Source: Myxococcota bacterium
GTDB lineage: Bacteria > Myxococcota_A > Polyangia > JAAYKL01
Length of the DNA: 37,761 nt
NCBI GenBank assembly: GCA_030065855.1
Contig: JASJCT010000051.1
Location: 1 to 37,761 of the forward strand
Direction of reading: 5' to 3'
Shown here in pieces: positions 26,411-33,693 of this stretch; position 1 is the stretch's first letter; each line of letters opens with the position of its first letter. A program made the position numbers and the translations under genes. Below the pieces are notes generated by a model. That model was not told the DNA's origin, did not search any database, and was given only the letters and a program-made list of their open reading frames with translations.

Positions 26411-27195
26411 TGGGTTTCACGATGCTTAAAGGACTCATCAGACAAATTGGGAGGGGGTTCTTAAACGCTGCAAACGATACGGGTGGTGCGGCCATCTTGT
26501 TATTCAAAATCCTGAGGCGTCTCGTGCCGTCGGGCATTGACAGGGATGAGCTCTCCCGCTGTTTGCTCAGGATGGGGTTTAGATCGATTGCCATCATTGC
26601 TGCGACCGCCTTTGTGGTGGGTATTATTTTGGTCATCCAGTCGTTTGTGCTTGTGGACAAGTACGGCATGCGGTCCCATCTCGGATGGGGGGCTGGCTTT
26701 ATCACCATCCGGGAACTCGGCCCCGTGCTCTTTGCGCTCATGTTTTCAGGACGTGTGGGCGCCTACACCGCCGCAGAGCTCGGCACCATGACGGTGACCG
26801 AGCAGATCGATGGATTGCGGTGTCTTGCTATTGATCCGATTTCCTATCTGGTTGTGCCGCGCTTTATTGCGATGGTCATATCCCTGGTGCTGCTCACGAT
26901 TATTGGCAACACAGTGGCCCTGTTGAGCGCCTCTGTTATCGGCGATGTCCTGATGGAAGTAGACCCCCAGACGTTCTGGTCCAGCCTAACGACCATGCTG
27001 ACGCCATGGGATTACGTGACGAGCATCATCAAGTCCGCCGCTTTCGGTGGGATCATTGCAGTGGCCAGTTGCCATTATGGCCTGTCGACCAGCGGCGGTG
27101 CGCCAGGGGTTGGCAGATCGGTCACTGTGTCGGTGGTTGGGTCTGCCATCGCCATTTTTGTGGTGGATTTTCTCTCGACATTTGTCTTGGGATAG
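26410..27195 (+). CDS. MlaE-like ABC transporter permease
   Basis: This 261-residue inner-membrane protein belongs to the MlaE/YrbE family. It has about five to six membrane segments. Family features are the ATAFVVGIILVIQ segment, the EIELGPVL-like stretch (here IRELGPVLFALMFSGRVG) and the AAELGTMTVTEQIDAL-like block (here EQIDGLRCLAIDP), with the conserved C-terminal SIIKSAAFGGIIA. Its ATG overlaps the stop codon of the ATPase gene by one base. Known Mla systems also need an MCE-domain protein (MlaD); none follows here, because the next gene is an unrelated lipoprotein on the other strand. The MCE partner must therefore be encoded elsewhere, or the upstream AMIN-like protein takes its place. 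Confidence 0.9.
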   Translation: MGFTMLKGLIRQIGRGFLNAANDTGGAAILLFKILRRLVPSGIDRDELSRCLLRMGFRSIAIIAATAFVVGIILVIQSFVLVDKYGMRSHLGWGAGFITIRELGPVLFALMFSGRVGAYTAAELGTMTVTEQIDGLRCLAIDPISYLVVPRFIAMVISLVLLTIIGNTVALLSASVIGDVLMEVDPQTFWSSLTTMLTPWDYVTSIIKSAAFGGIIAVASCHYGLSTSGGAPGVGRSVTVSVVGSAIAIFVVDFLSTFVLG

Positions 27196-27227
27196 AAGGT
27201 ATATGGCGATCCTATCGACGGGGTTCT

Positions 27228-27854
27228 TTAGTCTTGGATAAAACAGCAGTACTGACTGTCAGGGCAGCCGAATTGACCGCCCTCTTCTTCTGGTGGATCG
27301 CAAGGTTGCTGTTTGCAGTAGGACTCCCACTCGCCGCTTATTTGGGAGTTGTCGCACTCGCCAATGCCGATGCAACAGACGAGCTCCTCATCCTCACATG
27401 AACCATTGGGATCGGCTAAAATTTCAGGAACAATGCCACCTGGGCAAGGTGTTCCAGGTGGCACGCAGATACCTTCAATCGTTGCCACTGCTTGGCCTGG
27501 CAGCATAATCGCCACCTCGCACGCGTCGCTGTCGGTTTCAGTTTCGGTATCAGTGTCGGTGTCCGTTTCCGTATCTGTATCTGTATCTGTGTCTGTATCT
27601 GTGTCCGAATCTGTATCTGTATCTGTATCTGTATCTGTGTCGGTATCCGTATCTGTGTCCGTGTCGGTATCTGTATCTGTATCTGTATCTGATCCAGTAC
27701 TAGTGTCCGTATCCGCCGTTGTATCTGAGTCGGCATTTGAATCAGAATCACTCCCGGTATCGTTGATCTCAAACGACTCTGACTCTTGCCCACAGCCTGC
27801 TAGAAACAACAGCTGGGTAAGAAAAAAGCAGAGAATATAAGCGGGGTTTCTCAT
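27228..27854 (-). CDS. Lipoprotein with long Ser/Thr-Asp dipeptide repeat
   Basis: This 208-residue protein has a type II signal peptide ending in LAGCG. A low-complexity spacer of about 90 residues follows, made of alternating Asp with Thr or Ser and a few Glu. The C-terminal domain of about 95 residues is rich in Cys (CVPPGTPCPGG, CEDEELVCCIGIGEC, CKQQPC, CPDSQYCC), suggesting several disulphides. The repeat probably acts as a flexible, highly acidic, possibly calcium-binding stalk. The ATG at 27854 is chosen because GGGAGGT lies eight bases upstream; a TTG at 27869 would include that site. It converges on the MlaE-like gene. Proteins of this form are typical of myxobacteria and related groups. 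Confidence 0.8.
   Translation of the reverse strand: MRNPAYILCFFLTQLLFLAGCGQESESFEINDTGSDSDSNADSDTTADTDTSTGSDTDTDTDTDTDTDTDTDTDTDTDTDTDSDTDTDTDTDTDTETDTDTDTETETDSDACEVAIMLPGQAVATIEGICVPPGTPCPGGIVPEILADPNGSCEDEELVCCIGIGECDNSQISGEWESYCKQQPCDPPEEEGGQFGCPDSQYCCFIQD
27531..27690. repeat. In-frame hexanucleotide tandem repeat (TGTATC-type)
   Basis: About 26 degenerate copies of a six-base unit, GTATCT with variants GTGTCN and GTTTCN, encode the Asp-Thr/Ser spacer of the lipoprotein. Because the unit is six bases, slippage would alter spacer length without shifting the frame. Confidence 0.85.
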
Positions 27855-27880
27855 GATTGCACCTCCCAAATGTAGATATT

Positions 27881-27902
27881 AAAAAGGCGCTATGATAGCG
27901 CC
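27881..27902 (-). terminator. Rho-independent terminator with no obvious gene upstream
   Basis: GGCGCTA (27886-27892) and TAGCGCC (27896-27902) form a seven-base-pair stem with a three-base loop. Read on the minus strand, five T bases follow (27885-27881). It lies 27 bases upstream of the lipoprotein start codon, so it would stop transcripts entering from the mglBA leader, or act as an attenuator in the lipoprotein leader. Confidence 0.65.
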
Positions 27903-28233
27903 GCTCTAATATTTATTATGTAAAATTATTCAATTTTTGGATTTTTTTGTCAAAGGTTTAATGGGATCCCCTTGGCCAAAGCGCTGTCCTGAGCGCGGCC
28001 GGAGCAAAATAGCGAAGATATTTGGCGTATGCGCTCTTTTTGTAAGACTTGGTGACAAATTCAGCTATACTTTTAAAAATGAAGCAGCAGCTGGGACTTA
28101 GGGTAAAGTTGCCCGTATAGGGCGCGTAACTTGATGGTGGCGTAAAGGTCTGGTAAGCAAATAGATACGCTGTCTCGAAACAAGCAAGCGGCGCGCAGTA
28201 AGTAAGACAGGCCGCAGTGAGGGAGAATCGCGT
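27903..28233. other. Leader region of mglBA without a supported gene
   Basis: This gap has no gene that I can support. A minus-strand frame (27958-28353) is open for 131 codons but runs into mglB, has no ribosome binding site or recognisable domain, and is probably incidental. The sequence at 27960-28230 is mixed in composition and contains short inverted repeats (GGCCAAAGCGCTG, CGCGGCCGG). It may be a structured leader, a dispersed repeat or an RNA gene ending at the minus-strand terminator at 27881. Confidence 0.35.
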
Positions 28234-28716
28234 ATGGTGGATCCTCAGATGGTAATGTACGAAGAGGAGTTTAATGAGATTCAAAAGGTTTGCGATAAAC
28301 TCGTCAGAGATGCGAACGCACTGGTTGTTTTTATAGTAGATAAAAATGGACAACTCATCGCCACGTCAGGTGATTACCAGCACCTAGACACCACATCTTT
28401 GGCATCCCTCACCGCTGGCAATATCGCCGCTACTGGGGGTATGGCCAAGCTGCTCAAGGAAAACGAATTTGCCACCCAATTCCACGAGGGCGAGCACCAG
28501 AACATCCACATTCAGATTGTGGGCCAGCGGGTCATTTTGGTGGTTATTTTCGACGAGCGATCCTCGCTGGGATTGGTACGACTGCGCGTGCGCAAGGCCA
28601 ATGAAAAGCTAAACCAGGTATTTGAATCCCTGCTCAAGAAGGTTCAAGATCCCGCAACCGGATCCCCGTTTGCAGAGATCACGGATGATGATATTGACAA
28701 TCTGTTCAATGACTAG
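28234..28716 (+). CDS. mglB: MglB, Roadblock/LC7 GTPase-activating protein
   Basis: This 160-residue protein is a Roadblock/LC7-domain protein and reads like MglB of Myxococcus. The shared stretches include VMYEEEF, VVFIVDKNGQL, DTTSLASLTAGNIAA, the FHEG loop and a C-terminal FAEITDDDIDNLF. In Myxococcus a dimer of MglB acts as GTPase activator and exchange factor for MglA and sits at the lagging pole to set motility direction. The ATG at 28234 is kept; AGGGAG lies about ten bases upstream. mglA follows after 14 bases, so the pair is an operon. No other motility gene is in the window, so the pair may set polarity for another process. Confidence 0.93.
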   Translation: MVDPQMVMYEEEFNEIQKVCDKLVRDANALVVFIVDKNGQLIATSGDYQHLDTTSLASLTAGNIAATGGMAKLLKENEFATQFHEGEHQNIHIQIVGQRVILVVIFDERSSLGLVRLRVRKANEKLNQVFESLLKKVQDPATGSPFAEITDDDIDNLFND

Positions 28717-28730
28717 GACGCAGTAGAGCG

Positions 28731-29318
28731 ATGTCTTTCATCAATTATTCCTCTCGCGAAATCAATTGCAAAATCGTGTACTACGGACCGGGTCTTTGCG
28801 GAAAAACGACAAATTTACAGTATATTTACAATCGCACCAGCCCGGAATCCAAAGGCAAGATGATTTCGTTGGCCACTGAGACCGAGCGGACCCTGTTTTT
28901 CGATTTCCTCCCCCTATCTCTGGGAGAGATTCGAGGATTTAAGACCCGGTTTCATCTGTACACCGTTCCGGGACAGGTATTCTACGATGCCTCGCGCAAG
29001 CTCATCTTAAAGGGGGTGGATGGCGTTGTCTTTGTGGCAGATTCCCAAATCGAGCGCATGGAAGCCAACATGGAATCCCTGGAGAATTTAAGATACAACC
29101 TGTCAGAACAGGGGTACGATCTGGACCGCCTGCCATATGTGGTTCAATACAATAAGCGCGATTTGCCGAACGTGGTTTCCACCGACGAGTTGCACAGCTT
29201 TCTCAACGGAGCCAGTGTCCCGGAATTCGATGCTGTCGCCACTACCGGCCAAGGGGTTTTCGATACCCTAAAGGCAGTGGCCAAGCTGGTCCTAACAGAG
29301 CTCAAGCGAGGGCGTTAG
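28731..29318 (+). CDS. mglA: MglA, Ras-like polarity GTPase
   Basis: This 195-residue small GTPase is very close to MglA of Myxococcus, the switch that controls polarity of gliding and pilus motility. It shows the P-loop GPGLCGKTT (19-27), the invariant Arg53 of MglA in TETERT, the PGQ motif with Gln82 (TVPGQVFY), and the base-recognition motif NKRD (141-144). MglA lacks the usual DxxG Asp before the switch II glycine, having Thr-Val-Pro-Gly instead, and relies on MglB to position Arg53 and Gln82 for hydrolysis; both are present. An AGGA at 28715-28718 precedes the ATG. It is translated directly after mglB. Confidence 0.96.
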   Translation: MSFINYSSREINCKIVYYGPGLCGKTTNLQYIYNRTSPESKGKMISLATETERTLFFDFLPLSLGEIRGFKTRFHLYTVPGQVFYDASRKLILKGVDGVVFVADSQIERMEANMESLENLRYNLSEQGYDLDRLPYVVQYNKRDLPNVVSTDELHSFLNGASVPEFDAVATTGQGVFDTLKAVAKLVLTELKRGR

Positions 29319-29372
29319 GAACAAAGATTCGCTGTGCCCGAGTTCGATTTCTAATCTTCTAAAGACACTTCA

Positions 29373-29520
29373 CGGGGTATCTAGTACCTCGTCAAGTGAT
29401 GAGTGATGGGTAGTAATAAACTCCCCCTTTTTCAATATTGACAATTGTCAAGTAGGGTAAGGGGGAAATCGGAATCTCCACCCGTCAGAGTAGGCTTGAA
29501 TGAGCACTAGGTATACCCCG
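29373..29520. repeat. MITE-like element with imperfect terminal inverted repeats upstream of vapBC
   Basis: Ends of 18-19 bases (29373-29390 and 29502-29520) are imperfect inverted repeats: CGGGGTATCTAGTACCTC faces GAGCACTAGGTATACCCCG. Inside are CCCCCTTTTTCAA (29423-29435, identical to 24166-24178), a perfect 14-base palindrome TTGACAATTGTCAA (29438-29451) and AAGGGGGAAATC. No gene is encoded. The element ends 49 bases before the vapB start codon. Confidence 0.6.
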
Positions 29521-29569
29521 GGTTGATAAATGGTAGAATGGTGTATAGATTGAATCTGAGAGGTGTTCA

Positions 29570-29842
29570 ATGGCACTCAATATCAAAAATGCTGAAGTGG
29601 TCCGATTGGCAGCAGAGTTGGCTGCGATGAATGGGGAAACCAAAACCGAGGCGATATGGAACGCGCTAAAAGAGCGGGAACAGCGTATGGCATTGCAGGG
29701 GGGTGGCAGGAATCGACTCGCACTATTAGTCCATTTCTTAGAGAGCGATGTTTGGCCGCTTGTTCCAGACGATCAAATTGGAAGGGTGCTCACCCAGGAA
29801 GAGACCGATGAATTACTCGGATTTGGTCCGGAGGGAGTATGA
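29570..29842 (+). CDS. vapB: VapB-type antitoxin
   Basis: This 90-residue protein is a VapB-like antitoxin. Its N-terminus (MALNIKNAEVVRLAAELAAMNGETKTEAI) has the short strand and two helices of the Rv0623-type DNA-binding domain, and the C-terminal acidic tail would wrap around the toxin. GAGAGGTG lies about five bases before the ATG. The last four bases overlap the start of vapC, so the two proteins are co-translated. A weak promoter-like pair (TTGATA at 29523, TATAGA at 29544) lies upstream; VapB proteins normally repress their own operon, and the inverted repeats nearby could serve as sites. Confidence 0.88.
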   Translation: MALNIKNAEVVRLAAELAAMNGETKTEAIWNALKEREQRMALQGGGRNRLALLVHFLESDVWPLVPDDQIGRVLTQEETDELLGFGPEGV

Positions 29843-30225
29843 TTCTCGACTCATCTGTCGTTATAGCCACTTTTTTAAAAGAACCGGGGTATCAACAGTT
29901 GGTTGAAAAAATCGCCCAGGCTCCGATTCTCGGTATCGGCACACCAACCTTGGTCGAGACCGGTATAGTGCTAAGCGCAAGACTGGGCAGGGACGCTCGG
30001 GCGTTGCTGGATCGGTTTGTCCAAGAATTTGGCATCCAGATCATCCCCTTTGGCGAATCCCACTGGCGCGAAGCCATTTCAGCGTATCTGCGATACGGAA
30101 AAGGCCGTCATCCGGCAGCGCTTAACTATGGAGACTGTCTGGCCTATGCGACGGCGATTCTAGCAAACCAACCATTGCTATTTGTTGGAAACGATTTTCC
30201 GAAAACCGATATCACCCCAGCCTAG
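29839..30225 (+). CDS. vapC: VapC PIN-domain toxin ribonuclease
   Basis: This 128-residue PIN-domain endoribonuclease is the toxin of the VapBC pair. The four acidic residues expected for the metal site are visible: Asp4 (MILDSS), Glu40 (PTLVETG), Asp99 (NYGDCLAYATA) and Asp119 (GNDF). The ATG lies inside the last codons of vapB (four-base overlap). VapC toxins typically cut tRNA or the sarcin-ricin loop of 23S rRNA; which one cannot be told. Length is normal and all catalytic positions are intact, so the toxin is likely active. It converges on the large membrane protein gene with a 15-base gap. Confidence 0.93.
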   Translation: MILDSSVVIATFLKEPGYQQLVEKIAQAPILGIGTPTLVETGIVLSARLGRDARALLDRFVQEFGIQIIPFGESHWREAISAYLRYGKGRHPAALNYGDCLAYATAILANQPLLFVGNDFPKTDITPA

Positions 30226-30240
30226 GTCGATATCTTCTGG

Positions 30241-33200
30241 TCACGGAGACGAAAATTGGGGACCGTCCTCTTTTTGAATCCCCAGGGCGGTGAGCTGTTC
30301 TTGGGCCTGGACCAGGGTGGGTGCAATTTTGAGGGCCAGGCCAAACGCCTCTGCCGCGGACTGAAGGTTGCCCTGGGCTTTATATGCCAACCCCAGGTTA
30401 AAGGCTGCTTCGGCATAACCTGGGTCCAGGTCTAGGGCGGTCATGTGGGATGCAGCTGCCAGGTCGTACAATCCGACACCAGCGTATACCAGACCCAGGT
30501 TATTGTGTGCTGATACATCTGCTGGATCTATTTTCAAGGCTGCCTTGTAGGCGCCTGCAGCTTCTTTTAATCGACCGAGTTCCTGCAAGGTAATGCCTAG
30601 ATTGTAGTGGGTAGCAGCGCGATACGGTTCCAAGCTGAGGGCATGTAGGTGCAGCTTTTTGGCCTCTGGCCAATCTCGCCGCGCCGCGGCTACGAGTCCC
30701 AGCATGTCCCATGCCTCGGCCACCCACCGGTTTTGAGCTATCAAGGCCCGCAGCTCGGCTTCAGCGGGTTTAAGATCTCCGGTGGCGATAAACGTCTGGG
30801 CCAGGTTTAGTCTGGCGCTGATGAGGGACGGGTCCAGGGCGACCGCGCGCTTTAGATGGGGTCGCGCCAGGCCGGGTTTATCATCCAGGTTAAAGGCAAC
30901 GCCCAGGTTGTAAGCGACGAGCGCATTTTTTGAATGGGTTTGGTTCAGCGTGGCAAGGATCGATCGGGCGGCCGGCGTGTCTGCCAAGTCGATCATGGCC
31001 AGCGCCAGATTGAGCTGTATTCTCGGATCGCCGGGCGCGCGATCGAGTGCGCGCTGATAGAGGGTTTTTGCCTCCTCAGCATAGCCGAGGTTGCCCAAGT
31101 AGCTGCCGATTTCAAAGAGTTTGTCAGGGGCATCTGCGTAGCGCTTTGCAAGGGCGAGGTAATAGGCTCGGCCTTGTTGGGCGCGTTCTTTGAAAAGGTG
31201 GATTTTTTTCCCGTTCGGCCATGTGTCAGCAGCCCGATCGAGCATGCCCGCGAGCAAAAACCCCTGGGCATCGATAGCGATGGCCAGGCGGCTGCGGATA
31301 TCAGCCTCGGATTGTCCCATGCGCGTCAGGATGGGAAAAATGGACGAGCGAACCCCGAGGAGCAGGGGAGCGCTCATGCGCCGACCAGAGGCATAGGCGG
31401 TGGTGTACGGGACGATCGGGTGATTGTCCGTCTGTATGGGCAGCCCTTGTGTCCATTTGCCAACTGCCCCAGGGCCTGCCAGGAATGCATCGAGCAGTTC
31501 CTCTGGTGCTGCCATGCCATAGGCTGCGAGATCAGTTTTGATTCTCGGTTCCTGGAGTCTGGCAGCGAGTTCCTCGTAGTCGATGACGAGTGGGTCGCGG
31601 GTGCCCACCATCTTGAGGTAGGCGGCTTGACCGTATGTCTCGAATCCCACGTTGACCCAAAGGGTGGTCTCGGGGAACACGCTAAAAAAGGTGCGAACGA
31701 TGATTTTAAGCTCTTGCTCGGAAAGGCCGTGAAGCGGGACCCACTGCACGACAATGCCGTCGTGGGTGAGGTGGTTTCGAATCAGCGCGTAAAACTCCTG
31801 GGTGTAGAGAATCCACGAATCCACTGCCTTGGGATGGGTAGAGTCGACCATTACGGTGTCGTAACGGGTGCTGGAGCCAGCCAAAAAATGGCGGCCATCG
31901 TCGATGTGTAGGTGCAATCTAGGATCATCGAGGACCCGATTGTTCTCGGTGTCAAAAAAACGGGCAGCCGCTGGCATGGCGGCCGAAAGTTCCACTACGT
32001 CGAGTCTTTTAAAGGGGTGCACGAGCGCAGCGCCGGCTGAAAGCCCGGCCCCCAGACAAATCATCAAACCATGCCGCGGCTTGGGATGCAGCAGGGGACC
32101 CAGATGCCCCAAAAATTTAAAACTCTGGTTGTGGACGAGGCGAGTGGTGACCTCGTTGACGGCGTTCATAAACAGTTGCTTTTCGCCGTTAATGCGGTTG
32201 ACAGTAACCGAAACCGTTCCGACGTGCCCCTCCTCGTAGTGCACGATGTCCTGGTGACGGCTACCAACAGCCTGTCTGAGCATTTCTCGGGGCAGGTGTG
32301 CGGGCATGATCAGGGCCACCGCCAGGGTCAGTGCGGCTGGCGCGCCAAAGATTATTGCGGTGCGTCTCGGTGCGAATCGGCGGCCCAGCAGGAGCACTGC
32401 AAGAGATGCGACGACGGCAACGAGCGCCAATACGACAAATGCCTGCTGAATACCCACGGTATCGACGAGCAGAAAGGATGTGATCAGCGCCCCTGCGCCG
32501 CACCCAATACCGTTAACGAGCGCGGCTGTGCCAACGCGATGGCCAGTTCGCGCAGATGTGCCGGCATAAAGGGCGACGGCAGCTGGAAATGCAGCCCCGG
32601 CCAAGATGGATGGCATTAGCACGAGAATGGGCGTAAAGAGTATTTCGCGAAAGAATTCCAGCTCAATGGCATTGGCGAATTGCCCCAAGCTTCCCAGGGC
32701 GAACGGATCTCGGCCAATGTGTACGGTGATAGCGGCGGCGACCCAGAACAAATCCAACAGTGCCAGGCCCATGAGTCCTGTCAGGACGCCCGTCACTGCG
32801 ACCGGATCCCTACCGGCCAGCTTTTTGTGGAGGAAGCCACCCAGCCCGAGACCGAGCAGAACAACGGCGAGCAGCACGGCAAATGCATAGGTATCGTGTC
32901 CAAAAATGAAGGTGAGAACGCGGGCCCAGAGCACTTCAGCGCCGAGCATGACAAACCCGGAAGCAGCGGCAGCGATCAAGGCGCCGGCCCTTATTTGGGG
33001 GTCGATCGCGGCTTTCTCTGGAGGATCCTCAGCTGGACCAGCGGCAGCGGACAAGGAAAGCGAAAGGCGACTGGCCAGCAGCGCAATAGCCCCGGCAAAC
33101 AGGCTGAGCACGACCCCGATATACGACGTCAGTGGGATACCTATCGCGGGTATCATGACAAACCCGGTTGCAGCAGCTCCCATAGCAGCCCCAATGGTAT

Positions 33201-33693
33201 TGGCGCCGTATACGAGGCCTATCTGATGTCTAACCGTGCCTGGTCCACCTGATACGGCCCGAACGAGCATCGGCAGGGTGGCACCCATGGCCAGGGACGG
33301 TATCACCACCACAGCAGCGCACGTGGCAAATCTAGCGACCGCGATCCAGGGGTACTCAGCCAGGCTGCCGCTTAAGAACGCAGCAGATCCAATGGCCTTA
33401 ATGACGAACGGCATGGCCAGGGCGTACAGGCCCAGACCTATTTCCAGGTAGGCATAGAGCTTGAGCGGAGACCGTACGCGATCTGCAACGCCCCCCAGAA
33501 GGCGCGCGCCAGCAGCAATGCCCAGCATGAAGGCTGCGAGAACCAGGGTTGTTGCATCGCTCGAGTTGCCGAGTGGAATGACGAGCATGCGCGACCAGGT
33601 GATTTCGTACGCCAGGGCTGCGGCGCCAGAGACAAGGGCTACTGATATTGCTGCGAGCAGGGGGCCATAGGAGGGGGTGAGACGGCGATTCAC
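30241..33693 (-). CDS. Giant membrane protein: MFS-like plus spermidine-synthase-like plus TPR domains
   Basis: This 1150-residue protein has three parts. The first (about 1-460) contains around 12 or more membrane segments of the MFS-like type often fused to spermidine synthase homologues. The second (about 470-790) is a Rossmann fold with MICLGAGLSAGAAL as the SAM-binding glycine loop, DPRLHLHIDDGRHFL and MVDSTHPKAVDSW. The third (about 860-1145) is a run of TPR units (for example PYRAATHYNLGITLQELG). In true spermidine synthases the loop reads DSTDP; here the catalytic Asp position is His. Polyamine synthesis is therefore unlikely. The GTG start at 33693 overlaps the stop of the glycosyltransferase gene by four bases, implying a joint role in envelope glycans or transport. 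Confidence 0.85.
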   Translation of the reverse strand: MNRRLTPSYGPLLAAISVALVSGAAALAYEITWSRMLVIPLGNSSDATTLVLAAFMLGIAAGARLLGGVADRVRSPLKLYAYLEIGLGLYALAMPFVIKAIGSAAFLSGSLAEYPWIAVARFATCAAVVVIPSLAMGATLPMLVRAVSGGPGTVRHQIGLVYGANTIGAAMGAAATGFVMIPAIGIPLTSYIGVVLSLFAGAIALLASRLSLSLSAAAGPAEDPPEKAAIDPQIRAGALIAAAASGFVMLGAEVLWARVLTFIFGHDTYAFAVLLAVVLLGLGLGGFLHKKLAGRDPVAVTGVLTGLMGLALLDLFWVAAAITVHIGRDPFALGSLGQFANAIELEFFREILFTPILVLMPSILAGAAFPAAVALYAGTSARTGHRVGTAALVNGIGCGAGALITSFLLVDTVGIQQAFVVLALVAVVASLAVLLLGRRFAPRRTAIIFGAPAALTLAVALIMPAHLPREMLRQAVGSRHQDIVHYEEGHVGTVSVTVNRINGEKQLFMNAVNEVTTRLVHNQSFKFLGHLGPLLHPKPRHGLMICLGAGLSAGAALVHPFKRLDVVELSAAMPAAARFFDTENNRVLDDPRLHLHIDDGRHFLAGSSTRYDTVMVDSTHPKAVDSWILYTQEFYALIRNHLTHDGIVVQWVPLHGLSEQELKIIVRTFFSVFPETTLWVNVGFETYGQAAYLKMVGTRDPLVIDYEELAARLQEPRIKTDLAAYGMAAPEELLDAFLAGPGAVGKWTQGLPIQTDNHPIVPYTTAYASGRRMSAPLLLGVRSSIFPILTRMGQSEADIRSRLAIAIDAQGFLLAGMLDRAADTWPNGKKIHLFKERAQQGRAYYLALAKRYADAPDKLFEIGSYLGNLGYAEEAKTLYQRALDRAPGDPRIQLNLALAMIDLADTPAARSILATLNQTHSKNALVAYNLGVAFNLDDKPGLARPHLKRAVALDPSLISARLNLAQTFIATGDLKPAEAELRALIAQNRWVAEAWDMLGLVAAARRDWPEAKKLHLHALSLEPYRAATHYNLGITLQELGRLKEAAGAYKAALKIDPADVSAHNNLGLVYAGVGLYDLAAASHMTALDLDPGYAEAAFNLGLAYKAQGNLQSAAEAFGLALKIAPTLVQAQEQLTALGIQKEDGPQFSSP

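Noticed and set aside
27531..27690. Possible CRISPR array
   Set aside because: The unit is six bases with no spacers, lies within a coding region and no cas gene is present.
27349..27840. Plus-strand frame encoding a Ser-Val dipeptide repeat
   Set aside because: It is the complement of the SDTD repeat of a lipoprotein that has a signal peptide, lipobox and ribosome binding site on the minus strand.
27958..28353. Minus-strand frame of 131 codons upstream of and into mglB
   Set aside because: It overlaps the conserved start of mglB, has no recognisable domain or ribosome binding site, and its composition is not gene-like. It is kept only as a possible RNA region.
30934..31911. Plus-strand frame of 325 codons
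   Set aside because: It lies entirely opposite the TPR and spermidine-synthase-like parts of the 1150-residue protein and shows no family features.
30241..33693. Spermidine synthase (speE) as the name of the large fusion protein
   Set aside because: The catalytic Asp of the DSTDP loop is replaced by His and the domain is embedded in a much larger membrane protein.
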